A stretch of 64,000 nt of DNA from Paractinoplanes ovalisporus (GCF_016834655.1 NZ_JAENHP010000003.1:558001-622000); one strand, 5' to 3'. Counted from the first letter of the stretch, positions 9,341 to 17,701 are shown. Made by a program: numbers and translations. The notes: a model not told the origin generated them from the letters alone.

Positions 9341-9364
9341 AAGCGGGGCCCGAAGACCCCGCTT
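9341..9364 (-). terminator. Terminator hairpin downstream of the GH16-like gene
   Basis: AAGCGGGG (9341-9348) and CCCCGCTT (9357-9364) form a perfect 8-base stem with an 8-base loop, 17 bases past the stop codon of the gene transcribed from the right. Confidence 0.7.
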
Positions 9365-9380
9365 CCCCCAGGTTAACGCG

Positions 9381-10571
9381 TCAGCAGCGGCCGAGGTCCT
9401 GCCACTGCTCGGTCCAGCCCGGTTCCGAACCCTGTGTCCAGTAGCGGGCGCGCCACAGGTGCACACCCTCACCCGACTTGGGGCCGTTCGGGTCGCCGTA
9501 CTTGCTCTTCTCGTGCTTCACCAGGTTGCCGCCGGTGTAGACCGAGCTGAAGGCCCAGTTCGGCGAGTCGGCGCACGAGGTTCCCGGCGGAGTCGTCGGG
9601 GGTGTCGTGGGCGGAGTCGTCGGGGGCGTGGTGGGCGGAGTCGTCGGCGGGTTGGTGGTGCACCCGCCGGTCGACGCCACCGTGTCGACGAACCGGCTGC
9701 CCGCCGTTCGGTAACCGGAGGTCTGCGACGTCACCTGCGACGGCGAGAGCACCTGGTTCTTGGCGAACAACACCCAGTCGACCTGCTCCACGTACGTCGA
9801 GAGACCGCCGGTGTGCGTCGCCGTGTCGATGAACCACAGGTTCCAGTTGATCGTCATCGTCTGGCGCGGGAAGTACTTGCCGCCGTGGTCGCCGACCTGC
9901 ACGCCGTCGATGTAGTAGACGACGTGCCCGTTGGCCACCTGCGCCACCAGGTCGTGCCAGCCGGCCAGCGACGAGCGCTGCTCGGAGTGCAGGTTGTCGG
10001 CGTACCAGGGCTCGTTGCGATAGGTGTACCAGGTTGTCTGGTAGTTGATCGGGCCCTGCTCGCCCCACCCGCCGTTGGGCAGGTACTCGCTGATGTCCAG
10101 CTCGCTGTAGGTGGGGTCGAGGTCGCCGCTGAGCGGGCTGATCGTGAAGAAGGTCTGGTTGATGTGGTCGCCGTCGTTCCCGCTGACCGGCGTGTCGGTG
10201 AACCGCACCCGGCTGGCGTAGGTGCCTTCCAGGTAGCGCTTCTGGGTCGAGTAGAGCTCGGCGTGGTTGGTGCCGGCGCCGGTGCCGTCGGTCGAGGCGG
10301 TCAGCTGCAGAACCTTCTGACCGTCGGTGGTGGGGAAGGTGATGTTGTTCGGGGACCAGTTCGCGCCGGGCACGCCCGGTCCGCCCTGGTAGCTGCGCGG
10401 GGTCCAGCCGTTGGCGGTCAGCGCGGGGTCGGCGGACGAGTTGTAGTGGAAGTCGTCGAACAGGTAGCCGCAGTCGGCGGCCTTGGCCGGTTCCGACGAG
10501 AGGGCAACGGCGCCCGCTCCGGCCAGGACCGCGACCATGGCGGCCGCGAATTGACGTCTGTCGATCTTCAC
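9381..10571 (-). CDS. Secreted GH16-like glycoside hydrolase with C-terminal CBM5/12-like module
   Basis: A 396-residue exported protein. The N-terminus carries a twin-arginine pattern (DRRQFAAAMVAVLAG) and ends in AKAAD, suggesting Tat export. Residues 30-300 look like a concanavalin-type beta-sandwich of family GH16, with the motif ELDISE at 157-162 giving Glu157, Asp159 and Glu162 in the E-x-D-x-x-E arrangement of the nucleophile, assistant and acid/base. A Thr-Pro linker of repeated PPTT units follows, then about 60 residues with spaced tryptophans (NWAFSSVYTGG, RYWTQGSEPGW) like chitin-binding CBM5/12. The substrate is thus a beta-glucan or a chitin-associated glucan. GTG start with GGGAGGAG upstream. 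It is next to an aminosugar importer and probably feeds it. Confidence 0.8.
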   Translation of the reverse strand: MKIDRRQFAAAMVAVLAGAGAVALSSEPAKAADCGYLFDDFHYNSSADPALTANGWTPRSYQGGPGVPGANWSPNNITFPTTDGQKVLQLTASTDGTGAGTNHAELYSTQKRYLEGTYASRVRFTDTPVSGNDGDHINQTFFTISPLSGDLDPTYSELDISEYLPNGGWGEQGPINYQTTWYTYRNEPWYADNLHSEQRSSLAGWHDLVAQVANGHVVYYIDGVQVGDHGGKYFPRQTMTINWNLWFIDTATHTGGLSTYVEQVDWVLFAKNQVLSPSQVTSQTSGYRTAGSRFVDTVASTGGCTTNPPTTPPTTPPTTPPTTPPTTPPGTSCADSPNWAFSSVYTGGNLVKHEKSKYGDPNGPKSGEGVHLWRARYWTQGSEPGWTEQWQDLGRC

Positions 10572-10660
10572 GAGCAGACTCCTCCCAAAGAGGAATGGGG
10601 ATGGGTGCGAGCCGTTCCCGCGGACAGTCTCGAGTTACCGGCCGCGAAAACGGCTCGTCG

Positions 10661-11539
10661 TCACTTGACCGCGCCGGCGGTCATACCGGCACGGATGTGG
10701 CGCTGAAAAGCGACGTAGGCGATGAGCACCGGCAACATGGCAATCGTGAGGCCGGCGAACAGGCCGCTCCAGTCGCTGCGATACCCCTGGCTGACCGACA
10801 GGGCGGCCAGGCCCTGCGCCAGGACGTACCGGTCCGGGTCGGGATTGAGAACCAGCGGCAGAAGGTACTGGTTCCAGAGCCCGAGGAAATTGAAGATGCC
10901 GACCGCGAACAGCCCGGGACGGGCCAGCGGCAGCATCACGCGGAAGAACACCGCGCCGTGCGAGCAGCCGTCGAGGAAAGCGGCCTCGGCGATCTCGCTG
11001 GGGAGCGTACGGAAGAAGGAATGCAGGAAGAAAACCGTGAACGGCACCGCGTACGCCGCGTAGACCAGAATCAGCCCCGGATAGGTGCCGAGCAGTCCCA
11101 GCTGCTGCACGACGAAGAAGAGCGGGACCAGCGCCAGGAACACGGGGAAGAACATCGCGGTGATGAAGACGTAGTAGATGATCCGGTTGCCGCGGAATTC
11201 GTACCGGGCCAGCGCATAAGCGACCAAGGATCCGAGCAGCATGGTGAGGAGCAACGCACCCCCGACCACGATCAGGCTGTTGAGGAAATAGCGCCCGATG
11301 CTGGCCGCGGTCCAGGCCCGTTCCCAGTTCTCGAACCGCAGCGACGACGGCGGCGACCACGGTTCGTTGAGGATCTCGTTGTCCGACTTGAACGAGCTCA
11401 CCACCGCCCAGAGCAGCGGCAACGCGGTGACCACGGCCCAGCAGAACATCGCGATGTGTGGCAGCGGATTCGGCCTCGCCTGCTTCACCGGCAAGGGCGC
11501 GGCCGTATGCACGGCGGGGCGGTCCTTGAGCACGGTCAT
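10661..11539 (-). CDS. ngcG: Sugar ABC transporter permease, NgcG-like
   Basis: A 292-residue inner-membrane permease of the MalG type with about six membrane segments. The conserved cytoplasmic loop is visible as EIAEAAFLDGCSHGAVFFRVMLP, the EAA motif that docks on the ATPase. It starts at the ATG at 11539, whose sequence ATGA overlaps the stop of the preceding permease by four bases, so the pair is translationally coupled. With its neighbours it would import N-acetylglucosamine or chitobiose. Assignment to NgcG rests on gene order and on the solute-binding partner, not on residues unique to this subunit. Confidence 0.85.
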   Translation of the reverse strand: MTVLKDRPAVHTAAPLPVKQARPNPLPHIAMFCWAVVTALPLLWAVVSSFKSDNEILNEPWSPPSSLRFENWERAWTAASIGRYFLNSLIVVGGALLLTMLLGSLVAYALARYEFRGNRIIYYVFITAMFFPVFLALVPLFFVVQQLGLLGTYPGLILVYAAYAVPFTVFFLHSFFRTLPSEIAEAAFLDGCSHGAVFFRVMLPLARPGLFAVGIFNFLGLWNQYLLPLVLNPDPDRYVLAQGLAALSVSQGYRSDWSGLFAGLTIAMLPVLIAYVAFQRHIRAGMTAGAVK

Positions 11540-12426
11540 GCCATCTCCAACCGTTCCTTGCGACCTGACCGGAGGGCGAGCACGGCCAGGGTCAGCGTGG
11601 CGAAGAACAGCGCCACCCCCATGGCCGAGGCATAACCGAATTTCCCGTACGAGAACGCGGTCCGGTACAGCGAGAGCCCGATCACCTCGGTCGCGCCGTC
11701 CGGTCCGCCCGGCCCGACGGTCATCACCTGGACGACGGCGAAGGCGTCCAGCGCCGCGATGCCCAGATAAACGAACGCGACCTGCACCGATTCGCGGACC
11801 AGCGGCAGAGTGACGCTCCAGAACGTGGCCCACCGGCCGGCGCCGTCGAGTTTCGCCGCCTCGAACAGCTCGACCGGAATGCCCTCGATGGCCGCGCTGA
11901 ACAGCACCACGTAGAAGCCGACCGACGACCACACCAGCACCGCCATCACGGCGATCAGTGCCCACGCCGGCTCGGCCAGCCACGATTGCGCGAGACCGCC
12001 GAGGCCGACCGCGCGCAGTCCCGAATTCAGCAGGCCGGTGTTCGGGTTGTAGACGAAACTCCACAGCACCGCGATCACCACGAGCGACAGCAGCTGCGGA
12101 AAGAAATAGACAATGCGGTAGCCCTGCCCCACCCGCGCCGAGGAACTGCGCAGCATCGAGGCCAGGAACAGCCCGATCGCGATCGTCACGAGCGGCACCA
12201 CGGCCAGGATGACCAGGTTGTTGCGCACCGCGTCGAGAAACAGGGAGTCGCCGCCGAGGCGGACAAAATTGTCCACCCCGACGAACCGCGCCTCGCCGGC
12301 CACCCCGGTCCAGTCGGTCAGCGAGAGCCAGAACGCCTGCGCGTACGGCGACAGCACGAAGACGACGTGCAGCACCAGGGCCGGCACCAGCGCGCCGAGC
12401 AGGAACCGCCAGCGGCCGTGCCGCAT
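11536..12426 (-). CDS. ngcF: Sugar ABC transporter permease, NgcF-like
   Basis: A 296-residue MalF-type permease with about six membrane segments and the EAA loop (ELFEAAKLDGAGRWATFWSVTLP). The N-terminal hydrophobic segment (FLLGALVPALVLHVVFVLSP) and LSLTDW motif are typical of this class. The ATG at 12426 shares one base with the TGA of the solute-binding protein gene, and the 3' end overlaps the next permease by four bases. It is the middle gene of a three-gene importer unit. Confidence 0.85.
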   Translation of the reverse strand: MRHGRWRFLLGALVPALVLHVVFVLSPYAQAFWLSLTDWTGVAGEARFVGVDNFVRLGGDSLFLDAVRNNLVILAVVPLVTIAIGLFLASMLRSSSARVGQGYRIVYFFPQLLSLVVIAVLWSFVYNPNTGLLNSGLRAVGLGGLAQSWLAEPAWALIAVMAVLVWSSVGFYVVLFSAAIEGIPVELFEAAKLDGAGRWATFWSVTLPLVRESVQVAFVYLGIAALDAFAVVQVMTVGPGGPDGATEVIGLSLYRTAFSYGKFGYASAMGVALFFATLTLAVLALRSGRKERLEMA

Positions 12427-13850
12427 CAGCGTGTGTACTTCGTGACGGTGGAGTCCTTGGCGAGGGCGTCGGCCGCCTTCTGGATCCGCGTCGACCAGTC
12501 GGCGGGCGAGATCCGCTTGTTGATCAGCTCGCCGGTCGCGTCGTCGGCCGCCTTGGCGAGCGGGCCGTACCACGTACGGAACTTGAAGGCGAGCGTGTCG
12601 GTCCTGGCCGCCGTCACCGCGTCCCGCACCGAGCCCAGACCGGACGAGAGGGTGAGCCCGTCGGTCGCCCCGGCCACGGCCGGCAGGGTGCTGTTGGCCT
12701 CGGCGAACGCCGTGGCCGAGGCCTTCGAGAACAACATGCGCAGGTATTCCTTGCCGCCGGCCGCGTTCTTGGCCTTGGCCGGCACCAGGAACGACTCGCT
12801 GCTGGCAGCCTGCACCGCGGTGACCGGGAGCTTGTCCGAGCCGCCGAGCGCGGGGACCGTGCCCATCACCATGTCGAAGCCGTCGGGCGCCACGCCCTTC
12901 TGCTCGCTCTCGAGCCACGACCCGCACGGGATGAACGCCGCCTTCTTCTGGCACCAGGCGGCCTGCGACTCGGTGTGCGAGAGCGCCTCGGAGCCGCTCA
13001 TCAGGTAGCCCTGTCCGGCCAGCTCGGCGAACGCGGTCGCCGCCTGCACCAGACCCTCCTGCTTCCAGGCGTCGGGCTGCAGGTTGTCGACCGCCTTGAC
13101 CAGGTCGAGCCCGCCCGCCTTGGCCGCCATGGTGAGCAGCGGGTCGTTCATGTACTCGGGGTATTTGCCCTGGTAGGTCCAGGGGGCGAGGCCGGCCTTC
13201 TTGATCGTGGCGCAGAGGGCGAGCATCTCGTCCCACGTCTTCGGGTAGGTCCAGCCGCGCTCGGCGAACAGCGGCTTGGAATACCAGAGACCCCAGACCG
13301 TGTACGTGAAGTTGAGCGCGACGGTCTTGCCCCCGAACGTGCCGTCCTCGATCACACCGGGCAGCAGCGTGTCGCGGACCTTCTTGCCCTCCTGGTCGAG
13401 GCTGGGGGCGTCGAGCAGGTCGGCCAGGTCGCTCACCTGGTTCGCGCTGACCAGGGTGCCGATGTCGAGGCGGCCGGCGCCGGTGTTGTCGACCACGTCG
13501 GGCGGGTTGCCGCCGACGAAGCGGGGCTGCATGGCCTCGCCGACCTTCTGCAGGCCCTTGTGGTCGACCTTGGCCTGCGGGTACTTCTCGGTGTACTTGG
13601 CCTCGGCCTTGACCGCGTAGTCGTCGCCGTAGCCGCCCTTGAAGACGACCACCTCGAGCGGGGCGTCGGCCTTCACGCCCAGGGGATTGTCGGCGGTCTT
13701 CTCGGCGCCGCTGTCGGCCGCCGGTTTGTCGTCGGAGCCGGACGTCACACAGCCGGCGAGCGCGGGCACGGCGACAGCGGCGATACCGGCCGTACGGAGG
13801 AGCGTTCGTCGTGTGGGATATGGTTTGAGCTGGGAATCAGGGTTCATCAC
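12426..13850 (-). CDS. ngcE: Solute-binding lipoprotein for N-acetylglucosamine/chitobiose (NgcE-like)
   Basis: A 474-residue extracellular solute-binding protein of family 1. A signal peptide with paired arginines (PTRRTLLRTAGIAAVAV) ends in the lipobox LAGC, so the mature protein is a lipoprotein. The body has the family pattern, for example YTEKYPQAKV, RFVGGNPPDVV, NFTYTVWGLWYSKPLF and KTWDEMLALC, closely like NgcE of Streptomyces, which binds GlcNAc and N,N'-diacetylchitobiose. The location between an RpiR/SIS pair and the permeases supports an aminosugar ligand. No ATPase gene is in the cluster. In Streptomyces the shared ATPase MsiK energises such importers from elsewhere, and the same is inferred here. 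Exact ligand is not provable from sequence. Confidence 0.85.
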   Translation of the reverse strand: MMNPDSQLKPYPTRRTLLRTAGIAAVAVPALAGCVTSGSDDKPAADSGAEKTADNPLGVKADAPLEVVVFKGGYGDDYAVKAEAKYTEKYPQAKVDHKGLQKVGEAMQPRFVGGNPPDVVDNTGAGRLDIGTLVSANQVSDLADLLDAPSLDQEGKKVRDTLLPGVIEDGTFGGKTVALNFTYTVWGLWYSKPLFAERGWTYPKTWDEMLALCATIKKAGLAPWTYQGKYPEYMNDPLLTMAAKAGGLDLVKAVDNLQPDAWKQEGLVQAATAFAELAGQGYLMSGSEALSHTESQAAWCQKKAAFIPCGSWLESEQKGVAPDGFDMVMGTVPALGGSDKLPVTAVQAASSESFLVPAKAKNAAGGKEYLRMLFSKASATAFAEANSTLPAVAGATDGLTLSSGLGSVRDAVTAARTDTLAFKFRTWYGPLAKAADDATGELINKRISPADWSTRIQKAADALAKDSTVTKYTR

Positions 13851-13862
13851 AGGGCTCTCTTC

Positions 13863-14615
13863 CTATGCGGTGCGCCGGATGCGCCCGGCGTACCGCGCCT
13901 CGATCTCTGCGTTGTGTTCCTTGCCGCCGGGCACGTTGTCCGACAGGTAGACGGGCGGGGTGATCCCCGCGTCGATCAGGCGGGCGACGACGTCGGTGAC
14001 GATCTGCTGGGCCAGCAGGGCCGCGGTGATCGACGAGACGGCGCCGACCGCTCCCCCGCCGGGCAGCGGGATCGTGGCATCGCCGTACGGGGCGCCGTTG
14101 TCGAGCACCACGTCGGCGATCTCGCCGAGCTTGCGCCCGCTCGGGTGCCGCGACTCGACGCCCGCCGAGTGCTCGGCCGAGGTGATCGCGATCAGCTTGT
14201 GGCCCCGCTCCTTGACCAGCAGCGCCATCTCGACGACGGCGCCGTTGATGCCGGAGTTGGAGGCGATGACGAAGACGTCGTCGGGCTTGATCGGGGCCAG
14301 CTCGTAGAGCCGGTGCGCGATGCCGGTCTTGCGCTCGACGGTCGGGTCGGCCAGGGCTTCGATGGGCTCCCCGCCGTAGAGGACGATGTCGCGCAGGGCG
14401 ATCCGGTTGGTGGGCACCAGTCCCCCCGCCCGACCGGCGATCTCCATGGCCAGCGCCTCGGAGTGCCCGCAGCCGAAGGCCTGGATCACTCCCCCGTTGA
14501 GAACGGCCGACGCCAGGAGTTCGGCGGCCTGCTGTTTGGCCTCGGCCTGACCGTTGCCGACCTTCTCGACAGCGGCCTGGATCCGAGACAGGTACTCAGT
14601 GCTGGTGACGCTCAC
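13863..14615 (-). CDS. SIS-domain sugar phosphate protein
   Basis: A 250-residue single SIS-domain protein of the UPF0309 type. The sugar-phosphate binding pattern is visible as GGVIQAFGCGHSEALAMEI near residues 41-60 and VFVIASNSGINGAVVEMA near 125-140. Homologues act on, or sense, aminosugar phosphates. A related Streptomyces enzyme (NagS) is reported to act on GlcNAc-6-phosphate, which fits this operon. The GTG start at 14615 overlaps the stop of the upstream RpiR gene (GTGA), so the two are coupled. The reaction carried out here is an inference. Confidence 0.85.
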   Translation of the reverse strand: MSVTSTEYLSRIQAAVEKVGNGQAEAKQQAAELLASAVLNGGVIQAFGCGHSEALAMEIAGRAGGLVPTNRIALRDIVLYGGEPIEALADPTVERKTGIAHRLYELAPIKPDDVFVIASNSGINGAVVEMALLVKERGHKLIAITSAEHSAGVESRHPSGRKLGEIADVVLDNGAPYGDATIPLPGGGAVGAVSSITAALLAQQIVTDVVARLIDAGITPPVYLSDNVPGGKEHNAEIEARYAGRIRRTA

Positions 14616-15679
14616 GGCTGTCCTTTCGAACGCCCGCGCTCGGTCTGAGCGCGGGGATCAGGGCGCCCGCGCTCGGTCTGGGCGCGGGGATCAGGGCGCC
14701 CGCGCTCGGTCTGGGCGCGGGGATCAGGGCGCCCGCGCTCGGTCTGGGCGCGGGGATCAGGGCGCCCGCGCTTGCGGGAGGGGATCTTCTCGGGGAGGCG
14801 GTGGGCGTCGACCGCGCGCACGGTCAGCTCCAGCGCGTCGGCGGTCCGCTCGAAGGTGCGCTGCGCGACCGCGACATAGATCAGGTCGAGGATCAGCAGC
14901 TGGGAGTGCAGGGCGGAGAGCGCGGCCAGCCGGAACGTGGTCTCCTGCACGGCGGTGGTGAACACGACGTCGGCGATCTCGGCCAGCGGCGAGCGGCTGA
15001 AGCTCGTCACGGCGACGGTGAGCGCGCCGTGGTCGGCCGCCTCGGCCAGCGTTTCGATCACTTCCCGCGTACGCCCGGAGTGGCTCAGGCCGATGGCCAC
15101 GTCCCCCGGCAGCGTCAGGGCGGCGTTCGTGAGCGCGGTGTGCGAATCCGTACGGAACCAGACCGGCACCCGGATGCGCTCGAGCCGGAAGGCCATCTCG
15201 CGGGCGGCCGTCCCGCTGGAGCCGAGCCCGAAGATCTCGACCCGCTTGGCGCCGGCGATCGCCTCGGCCACCCGCTCGACCGCGGTCACGTCGAGCCCGG
15301 CCGCGGTGCCCTGGATGGCCCGGGTGTCGGCCGCGGTGACCACGCCGAGCACGTCGGCCAGGGGGTCGCCGGGCGCGATGTCGCCGCTGATGTCGGTCTC
15401 CCAGCGGGCCTGCTCGGCCCGGCCGGTCTCGGTCGCGATGGCGACGCGCAGGTTGGCGTAGCCCTTGAAACCGAGGGTGCGGCTGAACCGGGTCACGGTC
15501 GCCGTCGAGGTGCCCGACCGTTCGGCCAGGTCGACGATGCTGGCGTGGGCCGCGGTCTCGGGGTCGGCCAGGATCGTCTCGGCGATGCGCGCCAGGGCCT
15601 CCGGCATCTGCTGGCCCTCCATGCGCAGGCGGCCGAGCAGGCCTCCGCTCTCACCGGTCACGTCGGTCATCCTTTTCAT
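14612..15679 (-). CDS. MurR/RpiR-family regulator with repeated AT-hook-like C-terminal tail
   Basis: About 355 residues: an N-terminal RpiR helix-turn-helix (SIVDLAERSGTSTATVTRFS, about 45-65), a linker, and a sugar-phosphate-binding SIS domain (RVEIFGLGSSGTAAREMAF, about 145-165; IGLSHSGRTREVIE, about 190-205). It should control the aminosugar genes in response to a phosphorylated aminosugar. The tail is unusual: after KIPSRK come four exact copies of an 11-residue unit GRPDPRAQTER, giving four RGRP cores like AT-hooks, then RGRSKGQP. The frame is real because its stop overlaps the next start by four bases. Start is the ATG at 15679 or 15670. Divergent from the GlcNAc kinase, with an AT-rich palindrome across the start region. 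Confidence 0.85.
   Translation of the reverse strand: MKRMTDVTGESGGLLGRLRMEGQQMPEALARIAETILADPETAAHASIVDLAERSGTSTATVTRFSRTLGFKGYANLRVAIATETGRAEQARWETDISGDIAPGDPLADVLGVVTAADTRAIQGTAAGLDVTAVERVAEAIAGAKRVEIFGLGSSGTAAREMAFRLERIRVPVWFRTDSHTALTNAALTLPGDVAIGLSHSGRTREVIETLAEAADHGALTVAVTSFSRSPLAEIADVVFTTAVQETTFRLAALSALHSQLLILDLIYVAVAQRTFERTADALELTVRAVDAHRLPEKIPSRKRGRPDPRAQTERGRPDPRAQTERGRPDPRAQTERGRPDPRAQTERGRSKGQP
14631..14762. repeat. 33-bp tandem repeat, four copies, inside the RpiR gene
   Basis: Units starting CGCCCGCGCTCGG begin at 14631, 14664, 14697 and 14730, with a partial fifth at 14763. The period is 33 bases, one copy differs by a single base, and the repeat encodes the 11-residue tail repeats of the regulator. 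Confidence 0.9.
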
Positions 15680-15701
15680 CAGATGCTGTTGCCGATGAAA
15701 A
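15673..15701. promoter_or_regulatory. AT-rich inverted repeat, likely RpiR operator
   Basis: TTTTCATC at 15673-15680 and GATGAAAA at 15694-15701 are perfect 8-base arms 13 bases apart. They stand out in a G+C-rich genome and cover the start of the RpiR gene within the divergent promoter region shared with the GlcNAc kinase. Autoregulation and kinase control are inferred. Confidence 0.6.
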
Positions 15702-15757
15702 TTACGACCGTCGACGCCTCTAGTCAATAACTGTTTCCTATGTTTCGATTTCCAGCC

Positions 15758-16672
15758 ATGGAGCTGGTTGTGGGTGCGGACGCCGGTGGCACCTCGTCCA
15801 AAGTGGTCGTGGCCACCCTGCGGGGCGAGATCGTGGGGCGGGGGTCGGCCGGGGCCGGCAACCCGCTCACCACCGGCGCCACGGCGGCGGCCTACTCGCT
15901 GGGCAAGGCGCTGCGGGCGGCCCTCGGCGGGTTGCCGGCCGAGCGGGTCGTGCGGGGCGTGCTGGGCGTGGCCGGGGCGAGCGCACTGGCCCGCGACAAC
16001 GGGCTCACCGCGTACGGGAAGGTCTGGGAAGGTCTTGGTCTGACGTGCCCGATGGCGATGGTCGGCGACGCGGTCACGGCCTTCGCGGCGGGCAGCCACG
16101 CGGGTTCGGGGGTGGTGCTGATCGCGGGCACCGGCGCCATCGCGGCCGAGGTCAGCGGCGATCGGGTGGTGCGCACGGTCGACGGCAACGGCTGGCTGCT
16201 GGGCGACTTCGGGTCGGGGCGCTGGATCGGGCTGACGGCACTGCGCACGGCCGTACGCCGATGGCCGTCACCCTTCGCGTCCGAGATCGCGGCCCAGGCC
16301 GGTGTCCGCTCGGCCGACGAGATGATCGGCTGGGCCCAGGCGCTGCCGTTCACCGAGATCGACGCGCTCGCGCCTCTGGTGTGCCGGCTGGCCCGCGAGG
16401 CCGATCCGATCGCCCGGTCGATCACCTCGGACGCGGCGGCCGAGCTGATCCAGACGCTGGACGAGCTCGGGGCCGACGGGCCGGTGGTGCTGGCCGGCAG
16501 CCTGCTCAGCTCGGACACTCCGGTGCGGGACGCCGTGCGGGCCATCCTGCGCGGCCGGGGTGTCGCGACCACGACGAGCCACGACCCGGCTGCGGCCGCC
16601 GCCTGGCTGGCCGCCCGGGAAAGCGGGCCGCTCTCCCCCACCGACCTGCACCGCGCGCTGCTGCCCGGTTAA
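15758..16672 (+). CDS. N-acetylglucosamine kinase-like protein (BadF/BadG/BcrA/BcrD ATPase family)
   Basis: A 304-residue sugar kinase of the ASKHA fold. The phosphate-binding motifs are visible: VVGADAGGTSSKVVVA at the N-terminus, GVLGVAGA and GSGVVLIAGTGAIA for the second phosphate loop, and VVLAGSLLSSD for the adenosine motif. This family includes eukaryotic-type and actinobacterial GlcNAc kinases, and the divergent aminosugar importer and RpiR regulator support phosphorylation of imported GlcNAc to GlcNAc-6-phosphate. The start is ATG 15758 (an in-frame ATG at 15740 is possible). A weak hairpin (16682-16700) lies just after the stop. Confidence 0.85.
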   Translation: MELVVGADAGGTSSKVVVATLRGEIVGRGSAGAGNPLTTGATAAAYSLGKALRAALGGLPAERVVRGVLGVAGASALARDNGLTAYGKVWEGLGLTCPMAMVGDAVTAFAAGSHAGSGVVLIAGTGAIAAEVSGDRVVRTVDGNGWLLGDFGSGRWIGLTALRTAVRRWPSPFASEIAAQAGVRSADEMIGWAQALPFTEIDALAPLVCRLAREADPIARSITSDAAAELIQTLDELGADGPVVLAGSLLSSDTPVRDAVRAILRGRGVATTTSHDPAAAAAWLAARESGPLSPTDLHRALLPG

Positions 16673-16681
16673 TCGGATGCG

Positions 16682-16700
16682 GCCCGGCCGGGTTCCGGGC
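16682..16700 (+). terminator. Weak hairpin after the kinase gene
   Basis: GCCCGG (16682-16687) and CCGGGC (16695-16700) can pair around a 7-base loop ten bases after the stop codon. A six-pair G+C stem is easily found by chance here. Confidence 0.35.
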
Positions 16701-16769
16701 ATCATCGGGCCCGTCCGGAGGAGTCGCAGCGCGTCGTTTCGCGCGGCCCAACAGGAAAGGAGGAGTGCC

Positions 16770-16850
16770 GTGTACGCACCGGTTCTCGCATGGAGGCTTT
16801 CTTGTTGTTCCGCACCATGGCCGAGCACGATCTCGACCTTGTCCTGACCT
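16770..16850 (+). CDS. Possible short leader ORF ahead of the GNAT gene
   Basis: A GTG at 16770 follows a near-ideal ribosome binding site (AAGGAGGAG at 16757-16765) and opens a 26-codon frame beginning MYAPVLAWRLSCC. It runs out of frame across the likely start of the GNAT gene, which itself has a weaker site. It may be a translated leader that couples translation. Alternatively it is the real start and a frameshift separates it from the acetyltransferase. It has no recognisable domain. Confidence 0.35.
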
Positions 16851-17701
16851 GTCTGGCCGAACCGTCGGTCGACACCGCCACCCCCGAACGTTTCCTCGAC
16901 CATCTCGCGGCCGGCAGCTACCGCCACGAGTGGACCTGGCTGGCATTCGACGGCGACACCCTGACCGGCCTCGCGGTCTGGTGGGGATTCCCCGCCGGTG
17001 ACCGGCCCCTGGCCCTCGACCGGCTCTGGGCCGCCGTCCCCGATCCGGTCGCTGTGTGGGCCGAGCTCATCCGGCAGGTGCCGCCACCGGCCGAGTACCA
17101 CATCTTCACCGTGCCGTCCCAGCGCGACGATCCCGACATCGCCCTGCGGCTGCGGGCCGCCGCCGAGGCCGGGCTCACCACGGTCAACGAGCGCTACCGC
17201 TACCAGTGGACGGCCGACGACCCGCTGCCCGACCGCTCCTCGCGGCTGCGGTTCGAGCCCGCCGGCGACGACGCGTTCGCCGACGCGTTCGAACAGATCT
17301 CGGTGGGCAGCCTCGACGTCGCCACCCGCGAGGGCGTCGCTCGCCAGGGAGCCCGCGCCCAGGCCCTCGAAGACGTCGAGGACTACAAGATGATGCCCGG
17401 GCCGCGGCAGCTGTGGCGGCTCGCCTACGACCGGTCGGGAGCGCTGGTCGGGTGCGCGCTGCCGTCGGCCAACGCCGGCGGCCCGGTGGTCGGCTATATC
17501 GGCGTGCTGCCGTCGCAGCGCGGCCACGGCTACGCGGCGGATCTGCTCGCCGAGACCACGTGGATCCTCGCCGCCGAGGGGGCGACGACGATCCGGGCCG
17601 ACACCGACAGCACGAATACCCCGATGGCGGCCACCTTCGAACGGCTCGGTTATTCACGATTCGCTCTTCGATTGGTCGCGTCACAGCCACCGGCCGAATA
17701 A
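16790..17701 (+). CDS. GNAT-family N-acetyltransferase
   Basis: About 303 residues. The C-terminal 100 residues hold the acetyl-CoA binding signature: GPVVGYIGVLPSQRGHGYA with the R/Q-x-x-G-x-G/A pattern, then LLAETTWILAAEGATTIRADTDSTN and AATFERLGYSRF, all standard for GNAT motifs A and B. The N-terminal half looks like a second, degenerate GNAT-like domain. The substrate cannot be named. Starts at ATG 16790, TTG 16802 (five bases after GGAGG) or ATG 16817 are all possible. A well-positioned ribosome binding site upstream serves a short frame out of register with this gene. Confidence 0.8.
   Translation: MEAFLLFRTMAEHDLDLVLTCLAEPSVDTATPERFLDHLAAGSYRHEWTWLAFDGDTLTGLAVWWGFPAGDRPLALDRLWAAVPDPVAVWAELIRQVPPPAEYHIFTVPSQRDDPDIALRLRAAAEAGLTTVNERYRYQWTADDPLPDRSSRLRFEPAGDDAFADAFEQISVGSLDVATREGVARQGARAQALEDVEDYKMMPGPRQLWRLAYDRSGALVGCALPSANAGGPVVGYIGVLPSQRGHGYAADLLAETTWILAAEGATTIRADTDSTNTPMAATFERLGYSRFALRLVASQPPAE

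Noticed and set aside
14631..14762. CRISPR array
   Set aside because: Repeats are directly adjacent with no spacers, in frame with the RpiR gene, and no cas gene is near. The 24-bp and 44-bp blocks also lack spacers.
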